Below, piece after piece: positions 41,201-54,446 of a stretch of DNA of 64,000 nt. Below the pieces are notes generated by a model. The model saw nothing but the letters and a program-made list of their open reading frames with translations. It did not search any database and had not been told where the DNA came from. The translations under genes were made by a program, and so were the position numbers. Each line of letters opens with the position of its first letter. Positions within the stretch are counted from its first letter, which is position 1. The stretch is from Symbiodinium natans. Lineage: Eukaryota; Sar; Dinophyceae; Suessiales; Symbiodiniaceae. The DNA lies in NCBI GenBank assembly GCA_905221605.1, contig CAJNDS010002324.1, positions 527,501 through 591,500 on the forward strand. The letters are read 5' to 3'.

Positions 41201-44200
41201 CTTGTGGGGCCTTAAGGCCGTACTCCTTGAGGATGCTAGAAGCATCGTGAGCAAGAAGCAACAGACCCTCTAGATACCTAGCTGCTGAGTACCCTGGGCC
41301 CAAAAAGGTTAACCTTCCAATCATGGTAGGATTATAGGTACCCAAAAAGGGTACCTACTCAGCTACCAAGGTTAACTCTAGTTGAACCCTACACTTTAGC
41401 CCCTATAAACCCAAAACCCACCAACCTCCGTAATCCTCTATCGGCCTAGCTTGAATCGACAAAAAAGGCCGTTGAATGCTACTCGGCCCCTCCAGGTCTG
41501 ATATGCCCTCAAACCCTGAAGTTTACGATTCAGTTCGGGATGTTCCCCCTTATACGAACAGTCGCTAAGGGATTATAATAGGGGGTGCTGTAATCCCTAT
41601 GAGGACTGTTAGTATAAGGGGGGACATCCCAAGATTTAGTGCTTGTGGCTTAAAGATGTTGTATGATTCTATGTTATTGGGGACTAGGGTTAAGCCCTAA
41701 GCTCTTACCCCAGGCGAGGCCCTACTTGTCCAGTGTCCTGAAGGAAAGTAGTAGTATGCACGTACTACTCCAACAAGGTTTCATGACTCACGCGACGACC
41801 AACTACGTGAGCACTCCAGATAAGATCTCTCTCAAAGTGGGTTTAGGGTTTAGGGTTTAGGGTTTAGGGTTTGGGGTTTAGGGTTTAGGGTTTAGGGGAA
41901 AAACATGCAATATCCCAAACCCCTACCGAACCACGACTCCCTGCCTTCCCTGCCTTGACCTACACACCCGAACCCCTCAGCCGAGGCCCCTAGACCCTAA
42001 ACCCTAAACCCTAAACCCTAAACCCTACGAGTAAACCCTAAACCCTAAACCCTAAACCCTAAGACTAAGACGCCCTTGACCTTCGAAAGGGCCTCCCACG
42101 GCCGGCTGCTCGGGCTGAACGGAGCCGGGTGGTCCGAAAGAGGCGCAGAACCGGTCGGAGAAGAGGCCTGGGCAAGGTTTAGGGTTTAGGGTTTTGGGTT
42201 TAGGGTTTAGGGTTTAGGGTTTAGGGTTCAGGCTTCAGGCTTCAGGGTTCAGGGTTTAGGGTTTACGGTTTAGGGGCTAGGGTTTACCTGGGACGCTCTG
42301 TACCTACAGTTTTCTGGGTTATACCTACTAATCAGGGTAGTTGCTACTAAACTGTAGGCAAATAGAGTCAGACATATGAACGTAGGTGTTAGGGTAGTCT
42401 ACTGAATGTATGGTTGGAGGGGAGTTAGGAGTATCTGGAAGCATCGTCTGACTGAGTCCGTGCGCATGCCCATTGTAGTTCAGAGGCCCTTGATCAAGAT
42501 CTGCGTCTGTGTGGTCTGTGTTGTGGCCTCTTGGCATCGGAGCACTCCATTTCTGGAAGCATCAGCCAACATGGCTTAGTACAAGGACTTTGCAAGAGAG
42601 TTCCGACCTACCTCTAGGGCCCGAAACGCAAGAGTAAGTCGCAGAACGCCCTAAACCCTAAACCCTAAACCCTAAACCCTAAACCCTAAACCCTAAACCC
42701 TAAACCCAGGAACTTCTGTTCCCTCCTTCCACGCCACCCCCCCCCCCCCCACCCATAGTTCCCGTCAACCCTCAACCCTGAACCCAAAAATTCTGGCCGT
42801 GGGGCTTTGGGAGGTTTAGGGTTTAGGGCAGTTTAGGGTTTAGGGTTTCGGGTTTGAGGTTAAGGGTTTAGGTGTTTCGGGGAATGTTGATGGCTGTAGT
42901 CTTCTTAGGCTTTAGGTGCTTCAGGCTTCGGACACAAGAACACTAACCACGAAATCCTTCCCCTGCCCTTGACCCCAGAGCATGAGCAGAGCGGCCGCGT
43001 CGAAGCACCAGGCAAAGGCCGAGCCGCGCGTTGGCTGACGAAGATGGAGTTGTGATTCCGGAGGGGAACAGGGGGAGGGTAAGGGGGGGGGGGGGGGTGC
43101 ATGACTCCCAAGCAAGGTTCCTGCTTCTCCTGTTCAGGCTATGTGGGGCTCAGGCTGTCTCGGGTTTGGGGTTTGGGGCTGAAAAGCAAGTTACCACAAT
43201 TTTGTGGATTAGGTTCAAAAACTATGGACTTTCCTGGCAAGTCCGACGGCTGTGCATGAATTTAAGCTCCTTAACTCATGGCTTCCCCTACTACCTCCAT
43301 ACTACACCCCCCCCCCCTAGGTCCCCCCCCAATAATCCCCCCCAATAATTAAGTCCTTTAGGGATAATTAAGGCAGGCTACTTAAAGGGTGGAACCCTCA
43401 AAAGGGGGGGGGGGGGGGGTAGTACACAAGGGGGGTAGCAGGGAAACCCATGATTAACAGCTCCGAGCAAGCCAACAGATGGGGCAATTACCTGCAGGTT
43501 ATTTTTGGGGACCACATGAACCCTAAAAAGAGGTTTACGGTCCATATGCCTGAATAGGGATTGGGGACCAAATGAAACCTAAAAAGAGGTTTGCGGTCCA
43601 TATACCTGAATAGGGATGATAGTACATAGGGTATATGATCCCAAAATATTGGGTTCATTTGTTCAGCAAGGTAAGTGTAGATATTTTCTGGGTTACGTAA
43701 GGTACCTCGCCAAATTGCAGCTGCCAAGTGAGGATCTAGGTCAGCCCTAGGCTTCAGAGACGCATGGGAGGGGGGGGTTTAGGGTTTAGGGTTTAGGGTT
43801 TAGGGTTTAGGGTTTAGTACTGGGAGACACCAATACGTGGGAGTTTGGGGTTTGGGGTTTGACGGTTCAGTGGGGGGAGGGTGTATCTGCCGAGAAGGAT
43901 ATGTAGTGCCTTAAACCTAAACCCTAAACCCTAAACCCGAAACGCTAAACCCTAAAGCCGAAGATTCCTTAGACCGCTGGCCTGTGGGAGTCACTCCGCA
44001 TCTCAGTGTGTCGGTCGAAATCACCACCTGCCATCATAGGCTGCTTGCGGGGATTCGGGCTCAGTTCATGTATGTATGTATGTATACATATTGTATATAT
44101 GTACATATATATATATGTTATTTCTCTATGTATACCCCTGATGGGACAAGAAAAAGCGACCCTAAACCTAAACCCTAAACCCTTTTGGATACATGAGTAA

Positions 44201-45752
44201 ACGAAGCCCTAAGCAAGCGAAATGTAAGTTCTTTCGAGTATCCGAAGGTAGGACTTGTGGGAGTCAGGTCCAGGAATCCCAGAAGTCTACCTCCACGTAC
44301 ATACACCATCCGCGCACCCTGAAACAGAACAGCAACCTCGGGGTTTAGGGTTTAGGGTTTAGGGTTTAGGGTTTAGGCTTTAGGGTTTAGGGTTTAGGGG
44401 TGTAACGGTTTAGGGGTTTAGGGTTTAGGGTTTGGGGTTTGGGGTTGAGGTTCTAGGGTCACACCCTGAGCATCAGAAGGTGGTACATTCCTTTAAAACC
44501 TACGACACCTCTTTCAACCGCAATAAAAGCATAAGCCATGAAGTCTAAAGGATCTGAAGACCTTCCGAAGCACCAAGAAAAAACTCCCCCACCTAAAACC
44601 ATCCACAAGCACAAGCATGTAAACAATACACGAAACCCTAAACCGTAAACCCTCTTTTGGAGGTTGATTACCAACAGGCATGCCCACCTCTCGTTGTGCA
44701 TCCGAGTAGCACCCCCACTGCACCTCCCACCCCTCCCGCCCCCAAAGTTTAGGGTTTAGGGTTTAGGGTGGGTGAGCCGGGGGGGGGGGGGGGGGGGTGC
44801 AATCTCAATTTAAGCCGATCCTGCATGTGTTTTCCGTGGCGACAATGTAAGCTCAAACCCTGTGAACCTTCTGACCCCAGAACCCTGCTCAACCCGATAA
44901 ACCCTGTGAACCCTTTTAACTTTTCCCTGCAGCCCCTATGTAGGCCCTATGTAGCCCCGTATAGGCCCCTAAACCCTAAACCCTAAACCCTAAACCCTAA
45001 ACCCTGAACCCTGAACCCTAAACCCTAAACCCTAAACCCTAAACCCCAAACCCCTGAACCCAACTCAGCACATGAGTCCAAGGAGCGAGGTTCGTGCAAA
45101 GGTTCTCTGCCCCAGTGGTCAGGAGTGATTGGAGCACTGGCTCTTGGCATTCCTTTCGCTTCAGACCCCAAAACCAGCTGCTGGGTTTAGGGTTTAGGGT
45201 TTAGGGTTTAGGGTTTAGGGTTTAGGGTTGAAGGTAAACCCTGAACCCCAAGCAAAGGCAACTCCGGACTTGGGGGCCTTCAGTGAAAATACGGCCCCAA
45301 GGCGGCGATGCTCTTACGAAGGGCTTGCAAACAATGGGTTTCTGAGAGGTGAACCCTAAACCCTAAACCCTAAACCCTAAACCCTAAACCCTAAACCCTA
45401 ATCCTCGGGCCTGATAACCACTTACACCCGGAAAAAACTCAGAGCCTTAGCACATGATGTAGGGTTCAGCGTTCAGGGTTGGGATGTTGCCCCCTTCTAC
45501 GCCGAAAACCCAAAACCCAGTCCCTTTAACCCGAAGACCCTACAGACTCGAATAAACCCTAAACCCTAAACCCTAAACCCTAAACCCTAAACCGAGATCC
45601 GCCCAGGGCCCCATGTGCTGTTTTGTAGCCGCTCTCAGGGTGTTGGGGTTGAGGAAACTACGTCCCTGATATCCCCACACATACCCCTTCAAGGGCTTTA
45701 TGGGTTAGGGCTGCGCGAACTCAGGAGGCTTGGAGCTAGATGACCGTCAGAG

Positions 45753-45787
<35 letters not shown>

Positions 45788-45941
45788 CCCCTAGGCGTGT
45801 ATAGCAACATACAGATCCTTGCTTTTTGTTCTCGGATTTAGAGGTCAGGGCTTTGGCAGATGCAAACATCTCCCCCTCCCACAAAAACAATATCATTTAT
45901 ACATATATATGTAATCCCAAAAAAAAGTCCTCATACGTATC

Positions 45942-45972
<31 letters not shown>

Positions 45973-48900
45973 GTATCGACGTATTGTTATGAAGGTTCCC
46001 GGCAAAAAGTCTCTTTAGTGACACGTGGTCATCAAGAGAGTTCCTTAAACTAAGCCCTACAGCAAACCACAAGCCTGGAACCCTGAACCTTCACTGAAGG
46101 TCCATGTACCTAAATGGGAAATACTTGGGCCTCAAAGTACCTTCTATAAAAGGGACTCTGGGGTCCAAGCATATGATAATAAGGTACATGGACCCTTGGG
46201 GTCTGTCTAAACCCTGAACCCTAAACTCTAAACCCTAGACCCTAAACTCTAAACCCTAAACCCTAAACTCTAACCCTAAACCCTAAACCCTAAACTCTAA
46301 CCCTAAACCCTAAACCAAGCGGCCGAAGTGGTGCACGTCGCTGGGATGCCCGCGACGAAAATCTCCGCACTGATGGGCTCCGCAGTGTAGTTGGACGGCA
46401 CCGCCAGGTTCGTCCTGCAAGGAGTTGTCACCAGAAAGCACCCACCCTCCTAAACCCCCTAAACCCCCCAAACCCCCTAAACCCCCTAAACCCCTCAACC
46501 CCCTAAACCCCTCAACCCCCTACACCCCCTAAACCCCTAAACCCCCTAAACCCCCCCAAACCCCCTAAACACCCTAAACCCCCCTAAACCCCCCAAACCC
46601 CCTAAACCCCCTAAACCCCCTAAACCCCCTAAACCCTAAACCCTAAACCCTAAACCCCCTAAATCCTAAGCCCCACATCGAACCAAGCGGCCCTGTCACC
46701 GTGAGCTGCGTGGTCTGCGTAATGGAGATCGTGTTGTTGAACATGTTCGTCACCTGCATGGGTTTAGGGTTTAGGGTTTAGGGTTTAGGGTTTAGGTCCC
46801 TTTAAACTTAAAACCCTTGAACACCAAAAGCTCGAAGCCACCAATGCCCTAAACCCTGCACCCAAAACCCTGACCACGCAAGATGTACATGAATTCGGGG
46901 TTTTAAGGCCTCGGGGTTTAAAGGTTAGTTCGGGTTGCTTCCGCCCAATTCGAAGCTCCTTTCAAATATGAACCCTATAACGTTGTCCCATTGTCCCTAT
47001 ATGGCAAGATATACCCACGTGGAAACCACGAGCAACATAAACTTCCAGGACTTCATGGGGTTGCATAGGGGTTGGAACCCATAGACAAAAACCCTATCTC
47101 GGATCAACACCAGAAGAAAACGCAACAGCAAAGACTTACCTTATAAATAGAAGGATCCTGGCGGACCGTGCGAACCCTCGAAGGGTTTACGGTCCAGATT
47201 CCGGACTAGGAAACCCCAGAGGATTTGTCATACCTGAACCCTGCTAAATCCTGACCAATCCCAGTGACATGTTAAACAAAAAACCTAAACCCTACGAACA
47301 CCCTAGACCTTAATCAAGGTGACGGGGTCACTGATAATCGACTGCTACCTGCAACCTCAGCGGCAGGTCCTGAGTTGGGTGCACGCTATCTTCATATGGG
47401 TGGCTGTCAAAATCATGATCCCTTTCGGGGTACCCTAAATATTAGGTGCCGCATTATACTAGGGATCCAAAAAGGGACCATAATTTTGACAACCAGCCAT
47501 ATAAGATGACGCCAGCCCTGAAGCTGGGTACGAAGAAATGAACGAAAAAAGAAGAATTGCAACTGAAGCTACGTGTATACAGCTCTCGGGGTCAGGGCAA
47601 TATAGGGGCCTCAATGATTTCAATAGGGTTTTGGGGGTTGTCTTGTAGAATACTTATAAAGGGGCCACAAGGGAAAACTATTCGTAATCCCTAAACCCTA
47701 AACCCTAAACCCTAAACCCTAAACCCTAAACCCTAAACCCTAAACCCTAAACCCCGGCGCGAGACATTCGAAAGAGAGCCCTGCAAGGCTGCATGCAGCC
47801 AGGCCACGATCTCGATCACCACTGGTGGCTGGAAGCTGACCTGACAGTTTAGGGTTTAGGGTTTAGGGTTTAGGGTTGGCCTGACAGGGCGAGCATTTGG
47901 GGGTTCACGATATCAGGGGGGTACCTTATTGGGGTCCTTATTAAAAAATAAAAGAGGATCCTACTATTTGGAGATCTATATTAGGTGTCCCTTCTTATTA
48001 TTATCCTTATCGTAAGCCCCTACAACCCCTGAAACCCTAAACCACCCTAAACCCCCCTTTTCCCGCCTTTTCCCCTAAACCCTAGACCCCCAAACCTCTA
48101 AACCCTAAACCCCTGCTGAGGGTAGTTAATTACATGGTCCCTTAGTGCGGGCCCTTAAATGGAAGATTCAGAGGGGCTGGGCTGCAGGCTTTCGGGTCAT
48201 CTCTGACCGGCTGGAGCCAAGGGTTCACGGTTGAGGAAAGATGAGGGTTTAGGGTTTAGGGTTTAGGAGTTTGGGGTGTAGGACCGACGTCCAGGAGGTG
48301 TAGAGCTTGGGGTCGAGGACTCGGAGTTTAGGGTTGAGGGTAATTTCTGCAGGCCTTCAGGATTTCGGGTTGAAGTTGAGGGCTTAGTGCAGAAGGCTTT
48401 GGGGCCCACCAACACCCTCATGCAAACGGTAAGTGACCCTAAACCCTAAACCCTAATCAGACCCTAAACCCTAAACCCGAAACCCTAAGCCCTAACTCCT
48501 AAACCCTAAAACCTGCAGCTTCCTGGGCCTTTGAAGCTTATCCCAAAGCCCTAACCTAAAGGCTCCAATGCATGTCCTTTCTGGGTTAGTTATAGGGGAT
48601 TCTGGTAGAGGGACACAAAAATCTAGTATTGGGAGCCTTTGGGAAGGTCCCTGAATTCCTAGACACAAAGCGTGTAGGGTCGAGGGCCAATTTTGCAGCA
48701 GCGCGGCCAGGTAGATTGTACGAACGTCCAGCGTCGGGTAGATGCTGTCCAGCGGCGGTCTGATTTCTATGACGACCGGATGCCTTAGTGTTCCAGAGCC
48801 CGGTGCTTTTGGGAAACTTGTTTAGGAGCTGTGGCTAAGTTACCATAACCAGGGTACGATGATGTCTGCTATGTGGGGGTTTATGAAAATCGGGGACCCT

Positions 48901-51900
48901 AAAAAAGACCCCCGACTAGTAGGGGCCCCTTATAATAAGGAACCCAACAAGGTGCCTCCTAAATTCGTGAACCCCCTAACATGGCTCTTTAAGGTAACTT
49001 TCTTTAAGCCCCTTACTCTCAGGGTAGTTTCATGATCCCTTAGTCTGGGCCCTAAACCCTAAGCCCTAAAACCCTAAAAGGGGACCCCTTATATCTCCCT
49101 TATATACCCTATTAGCCTATCCAACCTAGGGGCCCATACATCAGAACACGTTAAACAGGGTACTTGCGGTACGGGACCACATCAAGGGCCTGTGAAACTA
49201 CTGGGAGGTTCATGGGTACTTATAGCTCCAATGATTAAGTCGACTTATATTCTACTTAGATGACTTACAGGGCTTATAAGTACAGTTATGATTGGGGTTA
49301 TAGGTACCCTGAACCTCCAAGTAGGCTATAGGGTCGAGGTGTGTAGGGTTTAGGGTGTGGGGTTCCCTAAGCCCTAAACTCCCGAACCCCTTAGCCCTGA
49401 ACCCAAAACGGTCGTATCCGCGCTGAGCTCACCACTCGCTGCCCAAACCCACGATGTTGGCGATGGTGATGAAGTACCGCGTCCTGCTTACGAGCGAGTG
49501 AAGCTTGCACCTCAAACCCCACACCCCGAACCCTAACCCTAAACCCTAAACCCCGAACCCTAAACCCAAGAAGATGGAAATCGTCACAGAAAAGGAGCCC
49601 GAAAGGGACCCTGCACGCAAAAGCCAGACTTGGCTAAGGACCTTTGTAAGACAAAGAGGGGCTGGACAGTTTTTGGAGGTCCTAAACCCCAAACCCTAAG
49701 CCTTAACCCTAAACCCTAAACTCTAAACCCCCAAACCCTAAACCCTAAACGATGCAAAGCCCGAATGAGGATGCAAAGCCCCAAGCACTCGCCGCGGCTC
49801 CGTATCAGCAGGTTCTCGGTGTAGTTCTCAGAGCCTTGTGGTTGCAGGGGTTTAAGGGGCTTGGGGTTGAGGGGTTAGGGTTTAGGGGTAAGGGTTTAGG
49901 GTTTAGGGTTTAGGGTTTCGGGGTTTAGGGAGGTTCAAGAAGTCAGGGTTTTAAGGGTTTAGGGTTTCAGGGTTTAAGGGTTTAGGGGTACATCTTAAGG
50001 GTTAGGCGCGGATTTCAGGGTTTAGGAGTTCAGGGTTTAGCGGTTAAAGGGAAGGCCCAAAACCCAACGCTCGGGGGGTCGTGGCCGAAGAGTCTAGGGG
50101 TGTTGTTGGGTTCGTGGTTTGATTGTTTAATCCCTAAACCCTCTAAACCCTAAACCCTAAACCTGATCGAGTTCGTAGACCAAGGGGCCAGTGATCGTGA
50201 GAAGCTGGGAGAAGGGGCCAATGCGGAGACCCAAAGCCGTCGACTCAGGGGTTGGCAGAATTTGGGGTTAAGGGTTTAGGGTTTAGGGTTTAGGGTTTAG
50301 GGTTTGGGGTTTTAAGGGGGTAAGGGTGTAGGGCTAGGGATTAGGGATCTAGGGTTGGTTATGGTTGAGATTTTTCCGACGAAAACAAGGGTACCCTCTT
50401 GGGGGGTTCTTCTCAGGCTTCTATTTGGGTACCCTCTTGAAGGTTCTTTAAGGATTGCAAGGATAGTATTGAGGTACATCAGGGCCAGCTCAGTGCTTCG
50501 GATTCAGAACGTACGGTTCAGATTCGCGCGAGATTAAGATTTCAGGGTCTTTTGTGCCCAGGTCTAAAGCAAAGGGTTGAAGGTTTAGAGTCTAGAGTTG
50601 AGGGTGTAGGACTTCAGGTTTTGGAATGTTTAGGGTTCAAAGGAACTCAAGCCTAAAATTCTGCATTTGGTGGAGGACTTTGAAGCTTCGAGTTTTGGGG
50701 TTGCTAAGATTAAGTTGCACAAGAGCGGGACCGATTATATTTGTATGTATGTGTATATCTTCCTATGTTTGTTTTTTCTTTCTTTTTTTTTTTTTGGGGG
50801 GGGGGGGGGGGGGGTGGGTGGGTGGGTGGCTTGAAGAATTCAACGTGTTTAGGGTTTAAGGATTTTTTTTAGGGCAGACCAGGTTTTTGTGATGCTATCA
50901 GCTAAGTCATCCCCTAAACCATAAACCCTAAAGCCTACATCCTACACCCTAAACCCTGAACACCGAGCAGTGCCCAAGTTGTCTTGTCGCCGTTGGCTTT
51001 CGAATGTCCACCACCACCCGGTTTCTGGTGTGTTTAAGGTTGGGATGTTCCCCCTTATACTCACAGCCTTTAATAGGGATGATCGTAGGGGGTACTACAA
51101 ATCCTACGAAGGACTCTTCGCATAAAGGGGAACATCCCAAGCTTAAAGGCGCTGGAGCTTGGGAGCCTTCCAGAGAGCATGCCGATGTGAGAGGCTTCGG
51201 CTATTCGTGGAACGATGCTCCTAGCTGCGGAAGAGTTCTAGAGTGCGAAGAAAACCCTACACCATGCCAGCTCTAAACAACCCTCCAAGACCTTCCGAGC
51301 TCTGAGCACCCTACCAGCTACCAAAGCAATAACAAAGCCATCGAAGCCCAAGAGCCCCATGACCCTAAAAATCTGCATGAAACCCTCTAAACCCACTCGA
51401 CACGATTACCTCTCAAGAACCCTAAACCCTAAACCCTAATTAAACCCTAAACCCTAAACCCTAAACCCTAAACCCTAAACCCTAAACCCTAAACCCTAGA
51501 ATCAACCTACACCCGCCACCCAGAGCCTCCACGTCACTGGGCACCGAGACGACGAAGTCGGCGGATGAGGATGCGTCCGCAGCCAGGATTCCGGGAATCG
51601 TGGTGTTCTCCAGGCGAACATCCAGGACACCTGCGTGGGCGTAGGGTTTAGGGTTTAGGGTTTGGGGTTTAGGGTTTAGGGTTTGGGGTTTAGGGTTTAA
51701 GGTTTGGGGTTTAGGGTTTAGGGTGGGTGTGGCAGGATTGAAGGAGGTAGAGTTTCTTGCGCGCGGCTCGGCAAACAATGGCAATGCCCTGAACCCTGAA
51801 GAGTCAGAGCGCCTAGCACGACATCGACCAGGTAGTCCAGCGGAGCACTCTGTCCTGAGGTGCAACTGGATAGGTGTGAAAGTGAAGAGAACTGGTGTTG

Positions 51901-54415
51901 AGCCTCCTATCGTTAATTGCATGCTACTTACCTAAGGAATGTTAGAAGCCTTGGGTATGAAGGCAGTTAAGGTTAATTATGGGGGGGAACGATGGTAGGG
52001 TGATCCTATGAGGCCAGCTTAGTGTAAGTTAGGGTTAAGGGTTTAGGGTTTAGGGTTTCGGGCTTAGGGTGCAGAAGCTTGAAAGGCCGTCTTGGAACTT
52101 TGCGTTGGGGGGGGCTAGGCATTGTAAACCCTAAACATTAGACCCCTAAGCCCCTAAACCTCCAAGCTCCCTAAACCCGAAGCTCCCCAAATACCCCTAG
52201 ACCCTAAACCCTAAACCGTGAACCCTATACCCCTGAACCCTTAGTGCCCAAACTCCTTGCAACCCCAAGACTGTTGAATCCGAAAGCCCCTTCCCAGCCA
52301 AAACTCCCTAGCCCCCTGAACCCCGAAAAGCAAGGGGTATTGAAGGGTTCTCCAGTTACGCGCCCAAGTGAAGGGACCATGCAACTCCCCTAACTCCCCT
52401 AGACCCTAAACCCTAAACCCTCAACCCTAAACCCTAAACAGCCCCAAAACCTCTGATCCTCCAATGCCCTAAGCCCAAAACCCTCAAACCTCAACCCAAA
52501 CCCTAAGCCCTAAATCCTACCTGGACCCCCAAAGTATGTAAAAAAAACAGCCCAAAACCCTAAAAAAGGCCATTGTTTGTCATATTTTGGGGGTTGAGGT
52601 AAGCCCTATACCCTAAACCCTGCGCTTGCTGATCAGGATCCGAGCTGTGGGGGTGCAACGGTCAGAAGCACCTGACAGGATCTGAAGATCCTTGTGTGCT
52701 GGTTAGAAGGTTTTGGGGTTTCGGGAGTTTTGGGGTTTAGGGGTTTGGGGTGGGTTTAGGGTTTTAGGGATTAGGGTTTAGGGTTTAGGGTTACTTGGCG
52801 TTTAGGGTTAGGCTTCGGGGTCCGGGGATCGGGGTTGGAGACGTAGGATTTGGGGCTTAGGGTATAGCCGGCGGCAGGGTTCCTAGGATTCAAGGTCATC
52901 TAAGGAATGGGCCACGAAACGACTATGACCCCTATGTAGAAGGAGGTTCCTCCCACCAGATTAATTAGGAGCTAGGATGGTTTAGGGTTCATAGGGTGCA
53001 GGGTTTAGATAGTATCAGGACTTCTTTCATTTGAAAAGGGAATAGCTTACTAGTTGATGCTATGGAATTCGGGGATGAACCAAGTACCTTGTATGCACCT
53101 ACATACATATGTATATATATATATATATATAACCCTTTAAGCGAGTTTGCAGAGCACCTGTCATTCCCAAACACCCTTTTCAAGGACCAACTAGATGGTG
53201 GTCATCCATGTCCTGAAACCCTCAACCCTGCACCCTAAACCCTGGAACCCTAAACCCTAACCCTAAACCTTAAGCCCTAAACCTTAAGCCCTAAACCCTA
53301 AACCACCCCGGCCTGGCTCACAGCACTTCGAGGGACATCCGGGGGCAGGAAGCCCGTCTCGTCCGGCAGGGCTTGCCCCAAAATCTGAACCTCCGATCAA
53401 GTTTAGGGTTTAGGGTTTAGGGTTTAGGGTTTTAGGGGTTTAGGGGTTTAGGTTTAGGGTTTAGAGTTCAGGGTTTAGGGGTTTAGGGATTTCAGGATTT
53501 GGTGGTTTACCCTAAAGCCTCGGCCCTACATCCTATGAGCTTGGGTGATCCTGTAGCTCCTGCTTAATATAGGTGTCGGAACAATTACTAACACTATTCC
53601 CTTAAGGGTCCCTTTGGAATTATACTGTAATCAGCCCCCCCCCCCCCCCCCAAAACCTATGCTAATTATTAAGGCCCCCTACATTAGGTATTCGGGCGTT
53701 TCGTTTCATGGCTCCCGCGCGAACTGGATGGGGTTCAGGGTTTAGGCTTCGGGTGTGACCGTACACCCTGAAATACCAGCAATCCAAACCCTAAAACCTA
53801 AACCCAGAACTTTAATCCAAACACCTCATAACCTTGCAGCTTATCAACTCGTGAACAGTAAATCCCCAAACCCACGCATGCCCTAAGCCCCAAGCTGCCA
53901 AACTTTATGAGCCCTAGACAATAAATGACAATTAGCCTCAAAAAACCTTCTAACCCTAAAGAAAAGCCCTAAACACGAGACCTACAGTCAATCTTATTCC
54001 GCTGGTTCTGAACCCTAAGCCCTAAGCCTGAAACCCTAAATCCTAAACCCTGAGCCCTGAACCCTAAACCCTAAACCCTAAACCCCCCCCCCCCCCCCCA
54101 AATCTGAGACTCTCATCCAAGAGGCGGCAGGCTCCACGTTCACACTTGCGAAGGTGCCTGGGTAGCCCAGTAACCATATGATGATAAGAGCACGCTTGTT
54201 AGGATGGGTTACTTTAAAACCCGAATCCCTAAACCCTAAACCCGAAACCCTAAACCCTAAACCCTAAACCCTTGAACCAACAAAAAAGGGAAAAGGGTAC
54301 CGCTGGGGCTGCCCAGGTTCTCTCCGTAACGGCGGACACCTGAATCCTGCGCAGGGTCCCCCTGAGGTGTTCGAGGGTTTGTGGGTTGACCTATTTGCTT
54401 AAGAACCACCCCCCC

Positions 54416-54446
<31 letters not shown>

